Source: an uncultured Flavobacterium sp. (GTDB taxonomy: Bacteria; Bacteroidota; Bacteroidia; Flavobacteriales; Flavobacteriaceae). Taken from it: a stretch of 64,000 nt of DNA. The notes beneath the pieces were generated by a model. It was not told where the DNA came from. It was given only the letters and a program-made list of their open reading frames with translations, and ran no database searches. The stretch spans positions 2,108,001 through 2,172,000 of the forward strand of contig NZ_OX638201.1 of assembly GCF_951805225.1 (NCBI RefSeq), in the 5' to 3' direction. Positions 33,730 through 42,658 of the stretch are shown piece after piece (the stretch's first letter is position 1; each line of letters starts with the position of its first letter). The translations under genes and the position numbers were made by a program.

Positions 33730-34509
33730 ATGATTAAAGAGAAAGAAAATACAGAACCTAAAACAAAAGAAAAAAGCAAAACTCCGATTATTGAGATCAA
33801 AGATTTGCACAAAACTTTTGGTGCCAATAATCAAATCTTAAAAGGTGTAAATCTTACCGTAAACAAAGGCGAAGATTTAGTGATTTTAGGACGTTCAGGC
33901 TCGGGAAAATCAGTTACAATAAAATGTATTGTAGGTTTAATTGAACCGGACAAAGGCGAAATAAAAGTTTTTGACGAAAATGTCCTGAATCTAACTAAAC
34001 CTGAACTGAACGAAATCAGAGTTCGAATTGGATTTTTATTCCAAAGTGGCGCTTTGTACGATTCAATGTCAGTTAGAGAAAATTTGGCATTTACTTTAAA
34101 AAAACATAAAAAAGAATTAACCGCCGAAGAAGTTGAAAGTGAAGTCATCGAAGCTCTAGATAATGTAGGATTGGGTGATGCAATTGATAAAATGCCTTCT
34201 GAATTATCGGGCGGAATGCAGAAAAGAATTGGCTTAGCCAGAACTTTAATCCTTAAGCCGGAAATCATTTTATACGATGAACCAACTACAGGATTGGACA
34301 CGATTACCTCAAGAGAAATAAGCGAATTGATTCTCGATATCAAACACAAACGCAAAACAACTTCGATCATTATTACGCACGATATGGCTTGCGCCAAATT
34401 AACTGCCGACCGAATCATGGTTTTGAAAGATGGAGTGATACACGCTGAAGGAACATATGAAGAATTAGAAAAAGACGAAGACGAATGGGTTCGCTCATTC
34501 TTTGAATAA
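33730..34509 (+). CDS. mlaF: MlaF-type ABC transporter ATPase
   Basis: A 259-residue ATP-binding subunit. Walker A GRSGSGKS is at residues 54-61, the signature ELSGGMQKRIGLAR near 155-168, Walker B IILYDEPTTGLD near 178-189 and the switch His in ITHDMACAK. The signature MQKRxGLAR is typical of MlaF. A basic Lys/Glu N-terminal extension of about 18 residues precedes the domain. It starts 2 nt after the permease stop. Confidence 0.93.
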   Translation: MIKEKENTEPKTKEKSKTPIIEIKDLHKTFGANNQILKGVNLTVNKGEDLVILGRSGSGKSVTIKCIVGLIEPDKGEIKVFDENVLNLTKPELNEIRVRIGFLFQSGALYDSMSVRENLAFTLKKHKKELTAEEVESEVIEALDNVGLGDAIDKMPSELSGGMQKRIGLARTLILKPEIILYDEPTTGLDTITSREISELILDIKHKRKTTSIIITHDMACAKLTADRIMVLKDGVIHAEGTYEELEKDEDEWVRSFFE

Positions 34510-34531
34510 AGCAAAATAAAAACTAGAAATC

Positions 34532-35380
34532 ATGGAGAAGCAATCTGGATATACTTGGAAATTAGGAATGTTTGTAACAATAGGTTTACTGCTTTTTATT
34601 ATGGCAGTTTACTTTATTGGGAAACAAAAAAATCTATTTGGGTCAACATTTCACATTTCATCCCAATTTAAAACCGTTAGTGGTTTAGAAGTTGGAAATA
34701 ATGTTCGGTTTTCAGGAATCAACATCGGAACGGTCGAAGAAATCAGATTAATTAATGATTCTTCTGTCGTTGTGTCGATGGTCGTAAAAGATGAAGTCCG
34801 CAAATTTATAAAAACAGATGCGCGCGCCAGCATTGGTTCTGACGGATTAATGGGCGACAAAGTTTTGACTATTACGCCTGGAATAAAATCTACAAAAGTT
34901 ATCGAAAACAATGGTGCAATTGCTTCTATTGACGGAATCGAAATGAATGATATTATGAAAAGCGTCAAAAAAAGTGTTGATAATGTTGGTGTTATTTCTG
35001 ATGAGCTTGCCATTTTCAGTCATTCTATGAATAACGGAAACGGTGCTTTGGCAAGATTAGTTCGCGATGATAAAATGGCAAACAGCGTTTCGAATACTTT
35101 ATCAAATTTAGAATCCGGAACCAAAGGTTTTAGCGATAATATGGAAGCTGCCAAAAGTAACTTTTTGTTGAGAGGATATTTCAAGAAAAAAGAGAAACAA
35201 AAAGAAAAAGCGAAAGAGGAAATGAAGGAGAAAAAAGAGGAAAAGGAAAAAGAGAAACAAAAAGCTAAAGAAGAAAAAGCAAAAGAGGAAAAAGAAGCAA
35301 AAGCTAAGGAAGACAAAGCCAAAGAAGATGCTAAAAAACAAAAAGAAGAAGACGCTAAAAAAGAAGCTGAAAAAAAATAA
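34532..35380 (+). CDS. mlaD: MlaD (MCE-domain) protein with Lys/Glu-rich tail
   Basis: A 282-residue protein anchored by one N-terminal TM helix (residues 11-31). The MCE domain spans about 38-115 (FKTVSGLEVGNNVRFSGINIG). A short helical linker follows. From about residue 218 to the end the sequence is almost only Lys, Glu, Ala, Gln and Asp, as in KEKEKQKAKEEKAKEE, a highly charged probable single alpha-helix or coiled coil of some 60 residues. The MCE hexamer passes lipids; the tail would extend into the periplasm. It follows MlaF by 22 nt. Confidence 0.85.
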   Translation: MEKQSGYTWKLGMFVTIGLLLFIMAVYFIGKQKNLFGSTFHISSQFKTVSGLEVGNNVRFSGINIGTVEEIRLINDSSVVVSMVVKDEVRKFIKTDARASIGSDGLMGDKVLTITPGIKSTKVIENNGAIASIDGIEMNDIMKSVKKSVDNVGVISDELAIFSHSMNNGNGALARLVRDDKMANSVSNTLSNLESGTKGFSDNMEAAKSNFLLRGYFKKKEKQKEKAKEEMKEKKEEKEKEKQKAKEEKAKEEKEAKAKEDKAKEDAKKQKEEDAKKEAEKK

Positions 35381-35431
35381 GTCGTGAATTGTGAATTGTG
35401 TGATTCGTGAAATGGTTTAAAATATCTCTAT

Positions 35432-38251
35432 ATGCCTGTATCTTATAAAAATATAGCCCTAAAAACTCTAAAAATAACCGGAATTACAATTGCGAGTATC
35501 TTGCTTTTAATGTTTTTGATTCCGTTGTTATTTCCTGGAACAGTTGCGTCTGAAGTAAAGAAAATTGCCAATGAACGTTTAGATACTAAAATGGATTTTA
35601 CGAAATCAAGGTTGTCATTTTTCACTCATTTTCCGTCGCTTACAGTTTCGCTTGACGATTTATCACTTACAGGTTCAGCGCCATTTCGCAACGATACTTT
35701 GTTAAAAGCTGAACAAGTTGCTTTTGGGATTAACCTGAAAAGATTGCTTTTTGACAATGAAGTAAAAATCAATAAACTTTATGTTTCTAAAGCTTTAATA
35801 AATATAATGGTGAACCAAAAAGGAGAAGCCAATTATAATATTTATGTTGCTCCGGAAGATCGTGACAAAAAGCCAAACGATCCAAATGAACCTGAAGAAG
35901 GAACTGCAATTCGCTTAGAACGAATAGATTTGAAAGATTGTCACGTAAAATATAATGATCGATCTGCAAAAATTTTGGTTGACGCAAAAGGCTTTAATTA
36001 TATTGGAAAAGGAAATTTAAGCGAAGATATTTTTGACTTAAATACAGATGCCAGAATCGATAATGTCGATTTCTATTATGACAGAACCGCTTACCTTCGA
36101 AAAAAAGCCGTTCGCGCCGATTTGATTACAAGAATTAATACGCACGCGCTTTCGTTTATTCTTCAAAAAAATGAGTTACGAATCAATAAATTACCTCTGA
36201 AATTTACTGGTTTATTTACCATTTTAAGAGACGGATATAAAATCAATATCAAAGCAGCTTCAGAAAACACAACCGTAAAAGATTTATTATCAGTAATGCC
36301 ACCGGAATATTTAAAATGGATGGATGAAACTGAAATCTCAGGAAATAGTGATTTGCTTTTTACTTTTAAAGGAGATTATAATGTCGCCAAAAAGCTAAAA
36401 CCGGATTTAGCCTTTGATCTTAAAATTGACAAAGGCGCTATAAATTATCAAAATGCCCCTGCTCCATTAACCGGTTTTCAGATGGATTTAAATGCGGTTT
36501 TACCTTCGCTTGACGTAGAAAAACTTTTAATTAATCTAAAGACTTTTAAATTTAAAGTTGGAGAAAAAGATTATTTCACCGCTTATTTACACAGTAAAGG
36601 TTTCAATGAAATGAACGTCAATGCAAGCGTAAAAGGCGCGTTAGATCTTGCTACAGTTGATGCCGCGATAGGTTTGAATACTATAGAATTAAAAGGAATT
36701 CTGAAAACAAATATTCAGGCAAAAGGTATTTTTAGCACTTCAAAAAAACTATTTCCTAAAACTATTGGCGGAATTGCGTTGCGTAATGGCTGGTTAAAAA
36801 CCGACTCCTATCCTAACCCAATTACAGATATAACTTTTATCGCCAATGTATTGAATAAAGCAGGAACATTTCAGGATTTGATTGTTGCTGTTGCTCCGGC
36901 TTCTTTTGTTTTTGAAGGAAATCCGATGTATGTAAACGCCGCTTTATCTGACTTTAATGATTTGGCTTATAATGCAAAAATAAAAGGTGAATTGAATGTT
37001 GGACGCATTTATCAGGTTTTTTCCCGTAAAGGACTTGACGTAACCGGTTATGCAAAAGCAGATCTTTCGCTTAAAGGAAAACAAAGTTATGCGACAAAAG
37101 GAGAATACAATAAACTCGATAATAAAGGCACAATTATATTAAAAAATATCAAAGCAACTTCTGAACTTTTTCCGAAATCCTTTTTTATCAAACAAGGAAA
37201 TTTCCGTTTTCAGAATGAGAAAATGTGGTTCGAAAAATTCGATGCTACTTATGGAAAATCTGATTTTGCGATTAACGGATATTTACTCAACACAATCAAT
37301 TACTTTCTGGAATCGCACGGAACTTTGAGCGGAAACTTTAATATGCATTCTAAACTTATCAATGTCGATGAATTTATGGCGCTTAAAAAAGGTGAAAATA
37401 CCGATCGGAATCTTGAAGTGGAATATGCAAAAGAAGATCATCCAAAAATGAGCGGCGTTGTAATTGTGCCGAAAAACTTGAATGTCGCACTTACTGCAAA
37501 TGCTGATAAAGTCGAATATAATGGTTTGGTTTTAAACAAACTCAACGGAAAAGTTGGTATCACAAAAGAAGGTTTTTATTTAGATAATGCCACTTTCAGC
37601 ATTATCGATTGTCTCTTGGGAATAAACGCAACTTATAAAGATGAATCGCCAACAGCAGCACATTTTGATGCTCATTTTACAGCCAAAGATTTCAGCGTAC
37701 AAAGAGCTTACAAAGAAATTCCGATGTTTCATGATATGGTTACGGTCGCTGAAAAAGCACAAGGAATTATCTCTGTAGATTATAAAATAAAAGGAGATCT
37801 GAACGGAAATATGGGACCAATTTATGAATCTCTTGAAGGCGGAGGAACTCTGAATTTACGTGATGTAAAAGTAAAAGGTTTAAAATTATTTGACGGAATT
37901 AGTTCTAAAACCGGACAAAAAGGTCTTGACGATCCTGGTTTGAAAGGAATCGAAATCAAATCGTCTATTGATAATAATTTGATTCACATAGAACCTTTCA
38001 CATTTAGTGTTGCAAGTTTTAAACCAACAATAAAAGGAACTACGAGTTTTGACGGACTTCTTGATTTAAGAATGCGATTAGGATTGCCTCCATTTGGAAT
38101 CATTGGTTTCCCGATTGTTATTACCGGAACTCACGAAGATCCAAAAATTAAAATCTTTAGTAAAACAGGACAAAAAATTGATGATGCCGTTTATGATGAA
38201 AAACACAATAAAGTCATAAAAGAAGAAAAAGTAAGCAAACGAAAAAGTTAA
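35432..38251 (+). CDS. AsmA-like protein (939 aa)
   Basis: A large protein anchored by an N-terminal TM helix (residues 12-36) with a long periplasmic beta-rich body. The N-terminal segment PSLTVSLDDLSLTGSAPF and the C-terminal LDLRMRLGLPPFGIIGFPIVITGTHEDPKIKI are typical of the AsmA family. These proteins form long lipid-conducting grooves between the membranes. Following an MlaEFD lipid transporter by about 50 nt, it probably takes part in the same job of moving or balancing phospholipids at the outer membrane. Length is usual for Bacteroidota members. Confidence 0.85.
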   Translation: MPVSYKNIALKTLKITGITIASILLLMFLIPLLFPGTVASEVKKIANERLDTKMDFTKSRLSFFTHFPSLTVSLDDLSLTGSAPFRNDTLLKAEQVAFGINLKRLLFDNEVKINKLYVSKALINIMVNQKGEANYNIYVAPEDRDKKPNDPNEPEEGTAIRLERIDLKDCHVKYNDRSAKILVDAKGFNYIGKGNLSEDIFDLNTDARIDNVDFYYDRTAYLRKKAVRADLITRINTHALSFILQKNELRINKLPLKFTGLFTILRDGYKINIKAASENTTVKDLLSVMPPEYLKWMDETEISGNSDLLFTFKGDYNVAKKLKPDLAFDLKIDKGAINYQNAPAPLTGFQMDLNAVLPSLDVEKLLINLKTFKFKVGEKDYFTAYLHSKGFNEMNVNASVKGALDLATVDAAIGLNTIELKGILKTNIQAKGIFSTSKKLFPKTIGGIALRNGWLKTDSYPNPITDITFIANVLNKAGTFQDLIVAVAPASFVFEGNPMYVNAALSDFNDLAYNAKIKGELNVGRIYQVFSRKGLDVTGYAKADLSLKGKQSYATKGEYNKLDNKGTIILKNIKATSELFPKSFFIKQGNFRFQNEKMWFEKFDATYGKSDFAINGYLLNTINYFLESHGTLSGNFNMHSKLINVDEFMALKKGENTDRNLEVEYAKEDHPKMSGVVIVPKNLNVALTANADKVEYNGLVLNKLNGKVGITKEGFYLDNATFSIIDCLLGINATYKDESPTAAHFDAHFTAKDFSVQRAYKEIPMFHDMVTVAEKAQGIISVDYKIKGDLNGNMGPIYESLEGGGTLNLRDVKVKGLKLFDGISSKTGQKGLDDPGLKGIEIKSSIDNNLIHIEPFTFSVASFKPTIKGTTSFDGLLDLRMRLGLPPFGIIGFPIVITGTHEDPKIKIFSKTGQKIDDAVYDEKHNKVIKEEKVSKRKS

Positions 38252-38257
38252 ATTCAA

Positions 38258-38746
38258 ATGAAAACTAAAAAAACAAAACAAAGCAGTGCTTTCGAAAAAT
38301 TTGCTACCAATGTTTCAAAAGCTGCCGGAAGCACACCAGCTTTTATAGGCGCTTTTTTGATTGTTGTAGCGTGGGCAGTTTCCGGTCCAATTTTCGATTA
38401 TTCAGAAACCTGGCAATTGGTCATCAATACAGGAACTACGATTATTACTTTTCTGATGGTTTTTTTGATTCAGAAAGCGCAAAACAAAGATTCTCTAGCG
38501 ATTCAACTTAAGCTAAATGAGTTGGTTGCTTCAAACGAATATTCGAGTAATAGTCTTGTCGATATCGAAAGTATGACGGAGGAAGAAATGATTATTGTTC
38601 AGAAATACTATCACAGACTTAGTGAACTTGCCAAAAAAGACGAAAGCATCAGAAACTCGCATTCTATTGCAGAAGCGCATGAACAACATGAACGCAAGGA
38701 CAAAAACAGAACGAAATCACGTACCAGAAATATTACCAAAAAATGA
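38258..38746 (+). CDS. Low-affinity iron permease family membrane protein
   Basis: A 162-residue protein with two TM helices (residues 26-50 and 58-76; FIGAFLIVVAWAVSGPIFDYS and VINTGTTIITFLMVFLIQKAQNKD). This segment is the hallmark of the low-affinity iron permease/Fet4-like domain in bacteria. The rest is a charged C-terminal tail ending in Lys/Arg-rich residues. Despite the name, iron transport is not shown for the bacterial proteins. It starts 6 nt after the AsmA stop and overlaps the next start (ATGA at 38743-38746). Confidence 0.82.
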   Translation: MKTKKTKQSSAFEKFATNVSKAAGSTPAFIGAFLIVVAWAVSGPIFDYSETWQLVINTGTTIITFLMVFLIQKAQNKDSLAIQLKLNELVASNEYSSNSLVDIESMTEEEMIIVQKYYHRLSELAKKDESIRNSHSIAEAHEQHERKDKNRTKSRTRNITKK

Positions 38747-39942
38747 AACTACGCTCAACCGAAACTTTCTGGCCTTTAAAAAACGCCATGCTAAACAGTT
38801 ATCCATCAATAACCAAAGATATTGACACGGAAATTTTAATCATTGGCGGAGGAATAACGGGAGCTTTAATCGCCTATAAATTAATTAAAGCAGGAAAAAA
38901 AATAGTTCTCGTTGATCGTCGTGATGTCTGTAACGGAAGCACGGCGGCAAGTACGGCTTTACTTCAATATGAAATTGATGTTCCGCTACATAAACTAATA
39001 GAATTAAGAGGTTTAGAATGCGCCGTTGACAGTTATAAGAATGGAAAAAAAGCTATTTTTGATTTAAGAAATATCATTGATGACATAAAAAGTGACTGTC
39101 ATTTTGAGTTCAAAAAAAGCATTTATTTTACTTCCGTGAAAAAAGATATTCCGTTTTTGAAACGAGAATTTGATACCCGAAAAAACTCCGGATTTGATGT
39201 AACCTGGTTAAGCAAATTTAATTTGAAAGAAATGGGCTTAAATGCGCTCGCAGCAATCGAATCAAAAACTGCCGCAGTTATGGATCCGTATAAACTGGCT
39301 CAGGATTTATTGGTTTATTGCCAGGAAAACGGAATGCAAATTTTTGACCGAACAAATATTACGGGTATTCAAAACCTAAAAGAAAAATCTATTGCTCGTA
39401 CTGAAAACAAATTTACCATTACGGCAGATCACGTTATACATTGCAGCGGTTACGAAAGTGTCGAAACATTAAAAGAGAAAGTAGTAGATCTAAAAAGTAC
39501 TTATGTAATTACTTCAGAAAATTTACCTGATTTACCAGTGGCTTTCAAAAATGCAATATTCTGGAATACAGCAGATCCATATCTATATTTCAGAGCAACG
39601 GCAGATAATCGGATTATTATTGGCGGCGGCGATGAAGACTTTAAAGACGCTCAAAAACGCGATAAATTATTGCCGAAAAAAGAAGCGTATTTACAAAAAC
39701 AATTCCAAAGAAAATTTCCGCTTATCGATTTCAAAATTGATTATTCGTGGGCAGGAACTTTTGGAGAAACAAAAGATGGTTTACCTTATTTTGGAAAACC
39801 TGATCCCAAAAAAAATGAACATTACGTCCTCGGATTTGGAGGAAACGGAATCACTTTTAGCGTTCTCGGTATGAATTCTATTCTCGATTCTATTGATGAT
39901 AAAGAAAATCAGGATTTGGTTTATTATAAGTTTGGGCGTTAG
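38743..39942 (+). CDS. FAD-dependent (DAO-family) oxidoreductase
   Basis: A 399-residue flavoprotein. The dinucleotide-binding motif IIGGGITGALIAYKLIKAG sits near residues 28-46, and the C-terminal FAD contact is WAGTFGETKDGLPYFGKP with GFGGNGITFSVLG near the end. This is the D-amino-acid-oxidase/glycine-oxidase fold used on amines or amino acids. The first ~25 residues precede the FAD motif and could start instead at an internal Met (MLNSYP). It overlaps the upstream gene by 4 nt, so it belongs to the same transcript. Confidence 0.85.
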   Translation: MKLRSTETFWPLKNAMLNSYPSITKDIDTEILIIGGGITGALIAYKLIKAGKKIVLVDRRDVCNGSTAASTALLQYEIDVPLHKLIELRGLECAVDSYKNGKKAIFDLRNIIDDIKSDCHFEFKKSIYFTSVKKDIPFLKREFDTRKNSGFDVTWLSKFNLKEMGLNALAAIESKTAAVMDPYKLAQDLLVYCQENGMQIFDRTNITGIQNLKEKSIARTENKFTITADHVIHCSGYESVETLKEKVVDLKSTYVITSENLPDLPVAFKNAIFWNTADPYLYFRATADNRIIIGGGDEDFKDAQKRDKLLPKKEAYLQKQFQRKFPLIDFKIDYSWAGTFGETKDGLPYFGKPDPKKNEHYVLGFGGNGITFSVLGMNSILDSIDDKENQDLVYYKFGR

Positions 39943-39968
39943 AGAAGGTACTGAGGTTCTGAGTTACT

Positions 39969-39995
39969 AAGGTTCTAAGAAAAAACTTAGAACCT
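39969..39995. terminator. Hairpin between convergent genes
   Basis: AAGGTTCTAAG (39969-39979) faces CTTAGAACCT (39986-39995) around a loop of A, extended outward by weaker pairing. It lies between the oxidoreductase ending at 39942 and the MarR-GNAT gene ending at 40018. No long T-run follows, so terminator function is likely but not certain. Confidence 0.55.
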
Positions 39996-40017
39996 CTGAA
40001 CCTTTGTAACTTTGAGC

Positions 40018-40968
40018 CTAAACTTTAAGCTCCATCTGAATATTACAACGTTTATAAGGCGTTGCTAATCCATATACTTTTTGGAAACCGAGCTTGTAAT
40101 ACAAATTAATTGCAGGTTTCAAGATGGTGTTACTTTCCAGATATATCTTTTTTGCACCGGATTCTTTAGCACTTTTTACAATTTCCTGACCAAGTAAAAA
40201 GCCAATATTCTTGCCTTGTGCTTTTGGTGAAACCGCCATTTTTGCCATTTCGAAATCATAATCAGAATCTTTCATTTTTATTAAAGCGCAAACACCAAGA
40301 GGTTCATTATGGTATAAAGCCACGAAAATTTTGCCTCCTTTATCCAAGATATATTCCTGCGGATTATCCAAAGCTTTATAATCTGCTTCTTCCATTTCGA
40401 AGTAAGCCGAAATCCATTCTACGTTTAATTGTTTGAAGGCATCGAGGTATTGAGGTTCGAATGCTACAATTTTTACATCCTGGCTTTCACGCAGTTTCTT
40501 TTGCTCGTTTACTCTTTTAAACAAACTCTTTTGGTCTAATAAAAATTCCCATTCTTCAAGCGCAGCCCAAAGGTTATGACTTGATTCGGCAATTAAACCA
40601 TCAACCGCAGCTTCGACATCTTTGAGTTGTTGTTTTAATTCTTTCGAAAATTCTTTGCCTTTTTCTGTTAAGCCAACTATATTTCGGCGTTTGTCATTGC
40701 TTTTTAAACTTTCTTCTACCAAACCTACCGCAATCATTTCCTGAACAATCTTGCTCACTGATGGTTGCGAATGCCCTATTTCGTTGGCGATTTCTGTAAT
40801 GGTTATTTCGCGTTCTTCTATAAGTGTATAAAAAACGGGAAACCATTTTGGCATAAAATTCATACCATAAGACTCATATATTTTTGCAGCATCATCGGTT
40901 ATCATTGCTGTCATCAAACGTAATCGGCTTCCTAAAGCCACCTTACCAACTTTATTAAAAAATTCCAT
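40018..40968 (-). CDS. MarR-family regulator fused to a GNAT acetyltransferase
   Basis: A 316-residue fusion. Residues 1-140 are a MarR winged helix (ITITEIANEIGHSQPSVSKIVQEM recognition region). Residues 160-316 are a GNAT domain (acetyl-CoA loop SPKAQGKNIGFLLGQEI, closing YYKLGFQKVYG). Such fusions occur in many bacteria; the acetyltransferase half may sense or act on the small molecule that controls the MarR half. Its promoter region has a 14-bp palindrome over the start site (40982-40995), which fits autorepression. It stands alone on the minus strand. Confidence 0.88.
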   Translation of the reverse strand: MEFFNKVGKVALGSRLRLMTAMITDDAAKIYESYGMNFMPKWFPVFYTLIEEREITITEIANEIGHSQPSVSKIVQEMIAVGLVEESLKSNDKRRNIVGLTEKGKEFSKELKQQLKDVEAAVDGLIAESSHNLWAALEEWEFLLDQKSLFKRVNEQKKLRESQDVKIVAFEPQYLDAFKQLNVEWISAYFEMEEADYKALDNPQEYILDKGGKIFVALYHNEPLGVCALIKMKDSDYDFEMAKMAVSPKAQGKNIGFLLGQEIVKSAKESGAKKIYLESNTILKPAINLYYKLGFQKVYGLATPYKRCNIQMELKV

Positions 40969-40981
40969 ATATAATTAATTA

Positions 40982-41025
40982 CATAACTAGTTATGCAAAT
41001 GTAGCTAAAAATTATTTGTGACCAA
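40982..41025 (-). promoter_or_regulatory. Promoter and 14-bp palindromic operator, MarR-GNAT gene
   Basis: On the minus strand TTG (complement of 41023-41025), 19 nt, then TACATTTG (complement of 40996-41003) form a full Bacteroidota promoter. The perfect palindrome CATAACTAGTTATG at 40982-40995 follows directly, over the expected transcription start. MarR proteins bind such palindromes, so autoregulation is probable. Confidence 0.75.
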
Positions 41026-41129
41026 ATATTTTTTTTAGGTTCAGAGGGACAAAGTTGCAAAGGGACAAAGGTTTGCTTTGCGGAAAAGGCAATTATGTAA
41101 ATGATTTTATATGGATGGAACTAGAATCC

Positions 41130-41205
41130 TAGCCCTGATGGGAGGGAAAATCCTTTTGTGCCGGGGTTCGGCACAAAAGATTGGAAGGAACAGCAGGAAA
41201 TAGCT
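41130..41205. repeat. Structured repeat element, copy 3 of 3
   Basis: TAGCCCTGATGGGAGGGAAA, then a GC-rich hairpin (CCTTTTGTGCCG with CGGCACAAAAG), then GATTGGAAGGA and ACAGCAGGAAATAGCT. The framework is nearly identical to 3722-3800 while the stem differs in sequence but still pairs. The rest of 41026-41439 holds the repeats listed next and TTAGAACC-type tandem words near 41392-41436. Confidence 0.65.
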
Positions 41206-41264
41206 CCTTATAAAAATTCTGAGACACAAAAAAAGACGTATTTTTTGTACGTCCAATCTTTGTC

Positions 41265-41359
41265 AAGACGCACTGCTATGCGCCTCTACGTTAAAAACTT
41301 TGTCCTTTTGAACCTTTATAAATTGACAAGACGCACTGCTGTGCGCCTCTACGTTAAAA
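41265..41359. repeat. Tandem copies of a GACGCACTGCTGTGCGCC palindrome
   Basis: AAGACGCACTGCTATGCGCC with CTCTACGTTAAAA at 41265-41296 recurs at 41328-41359 and, as a third copy, at 45163-45193. The core is an imperfect palindrome (GCGCAC against GTGCGC). This resembles REP-type extragenic palindromes. A GACGTA/TACGTC hairpin lies just upstream at 41234-41252. Confidence 0.7.
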
Positions 41360-41439
41360 CCTATTTACCTTTAATTCTAAAAAACCTTAGCAACTCAGAA
41401 CCTTAGATACTTAGAACCTTAGATACTTAGAACCTTCTT

Positions 41440-42465
41440 CTATGCTGTAATAGCTAAAGGATTTAAATTAAATTTATATTCTTTTGGGCTGCAATTGAAT
41501 TTTTGTTTGAAGATTTTTGAGAAGTAACTTCTGCTTGTGAAACCAATGCAATACACGATTTCGGAGATATTTAAGTCTGAAGTTCTGATTAGAATTTCGG
41601 CTTTTAAAACTCGCATATGTGTGATATAATCGTTTACGGTTCTGTTGTGAATCATTTTAAAACCTTCCTGCAATTTATTTGGCGATAAGCCTGATTTTTT
41701 GCTTAGTGATTTGATTGTAAAAGCTTCTTCGGGATTGGCTTTTATGATTTCTGAAAGCTCTTTTATTTCTTCCATTTCTTTGAGAGTCAAACAATTTGTA
41801 TCTTTTGACAAAGCATTTAAATCGTCTGTATGTTGCTGAATTTCCATTGCCAGAATAATTCTCAAAATTCCTTCTTTTAGTAAATTTCTAACGATTCCGG
41901 TTTGTGTAACGGCGTTTAATTGTTCTATTTTTTCAGAAATTTTCAAGTTATACGAACCTATATAAAAGAAATCCTGAACTGCATTATTCTCAAAGAAAGT
42001 TTCTTTAACTTTTTGATTCAAAGAATACATTTCGTTTTGTTCCTCATTTTCAGTTCCAACAATGATTAAAGTAAATTTTGTTTTCTTGTCTTTTTCGAAA
42101 AATAAAACATTATCCTGACTTTCCTTTGAGGTTACAATTGCGGTTTGAAAAGTCTTAAATTTTCTTTCTTCGCCCGAAAAACCAAAACTATGCGAAAGAC
42201 TTCCTTTTGAACAATATGCAAAATAAACCGGCGACGATTTAACGTTTAAAATATCCATGCGAACATTTGTCGAAAAGGTCATATCAAATTGTACATATGA
42301 AATATTATCATTGAAAGACGCGCCAATAATCGATCCTTTTGCAAAACTATTATCCACTTCAAGTGTATATTCATCTAAATCATAAGTCACTTTTCCGTCA
42401 AAGTTTTTATTTAATGCTTCAAATATATTTTGAATTTTCTCTGTATTTATAGTAACTGTTTTCAT
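41440..42465 (-). CDS. AraC-family transcriptional regulator (341 aa)
   Basis: The C-terminal ~100 residues carry two HTH motifs (IKSLSKKSGLSPNKLQEGFK and ISEIVYCIGFTSRSYFSKIF). The N-terminal ~230 residues are a sensor domain without a recognised cupin signature. No signal peptide. It is divergent from a DNA glycosylase gene. Targets are unknown; no clear operator was found in the 42466-42658 spacer apart from a TTAACTCAAAA at 42626. Confidence 0.85.
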   Translation of the reverse strand: MKTVTINTEKIQNIFEALNKNFDGKVTYDLDEYTLEVDNSFAKGSIIGASFNDNISYVQFDMTFSTNVRMDILNVKSSPVYFAYCSKGSLSHSFGFSGEERKFKTFQTAIVTSKESQDNVLFFEKDKKTKFTLIIVGTENEEQNEMYSLNQKVKETFFENNAVQDFFYIGSYNLKISEKIEQLNAVTQTGIVRNLLKEGILRIILAMEIQQHTDDLNALSKDTNCLTLKEMEEIKELSEIIKANPEEAFTIKSLSKKSGLSPNKLQEGFKMIHNRTVNDYITHMRVLKAEILIRTSDLNISEIVYCIGFTSRSYFSKIFKQKFNCSPKEYKFNLNPLAITA

Positions 42466-42658
42466 TTTGTTCCGATTTAAAATTCTATAATGTCTTGTGT
42501 GGATTTGTGCTCAAGAAATAGTATTCTTGTGTGGTAAAATCATATTTCAAAGTTCGTCTTTACCTGTGCGAATAATGTTATATAATTTTCTGCTTTTGTT
42601 TTATAATTACTTACAAATGATTATTTTAACTCAAAAAAAATATTTCTTAATTCAAAAC

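Noticed and set aside
35020..35341. Phe/Ser-rich open frames opposite the MlaD tail
   Set aside because: They are the complement of the Lys/Glu-rich coding tail, whose AAA/GAA codons give long stop-free antisense frames.
41158..41406. 82-codon open frame on the plus strand
   Set aside because: It covers the structured repeat and the two tandem REP-like palindromes. The repeated residues in its translation simply mirror the repeats.
42497..42658. Longer start for the family-6 DNA glycosylase
   Set aside because: The extra 54 residues are hydrophobic with no family pattern. The enzyme motif begins just after Met at 42659.
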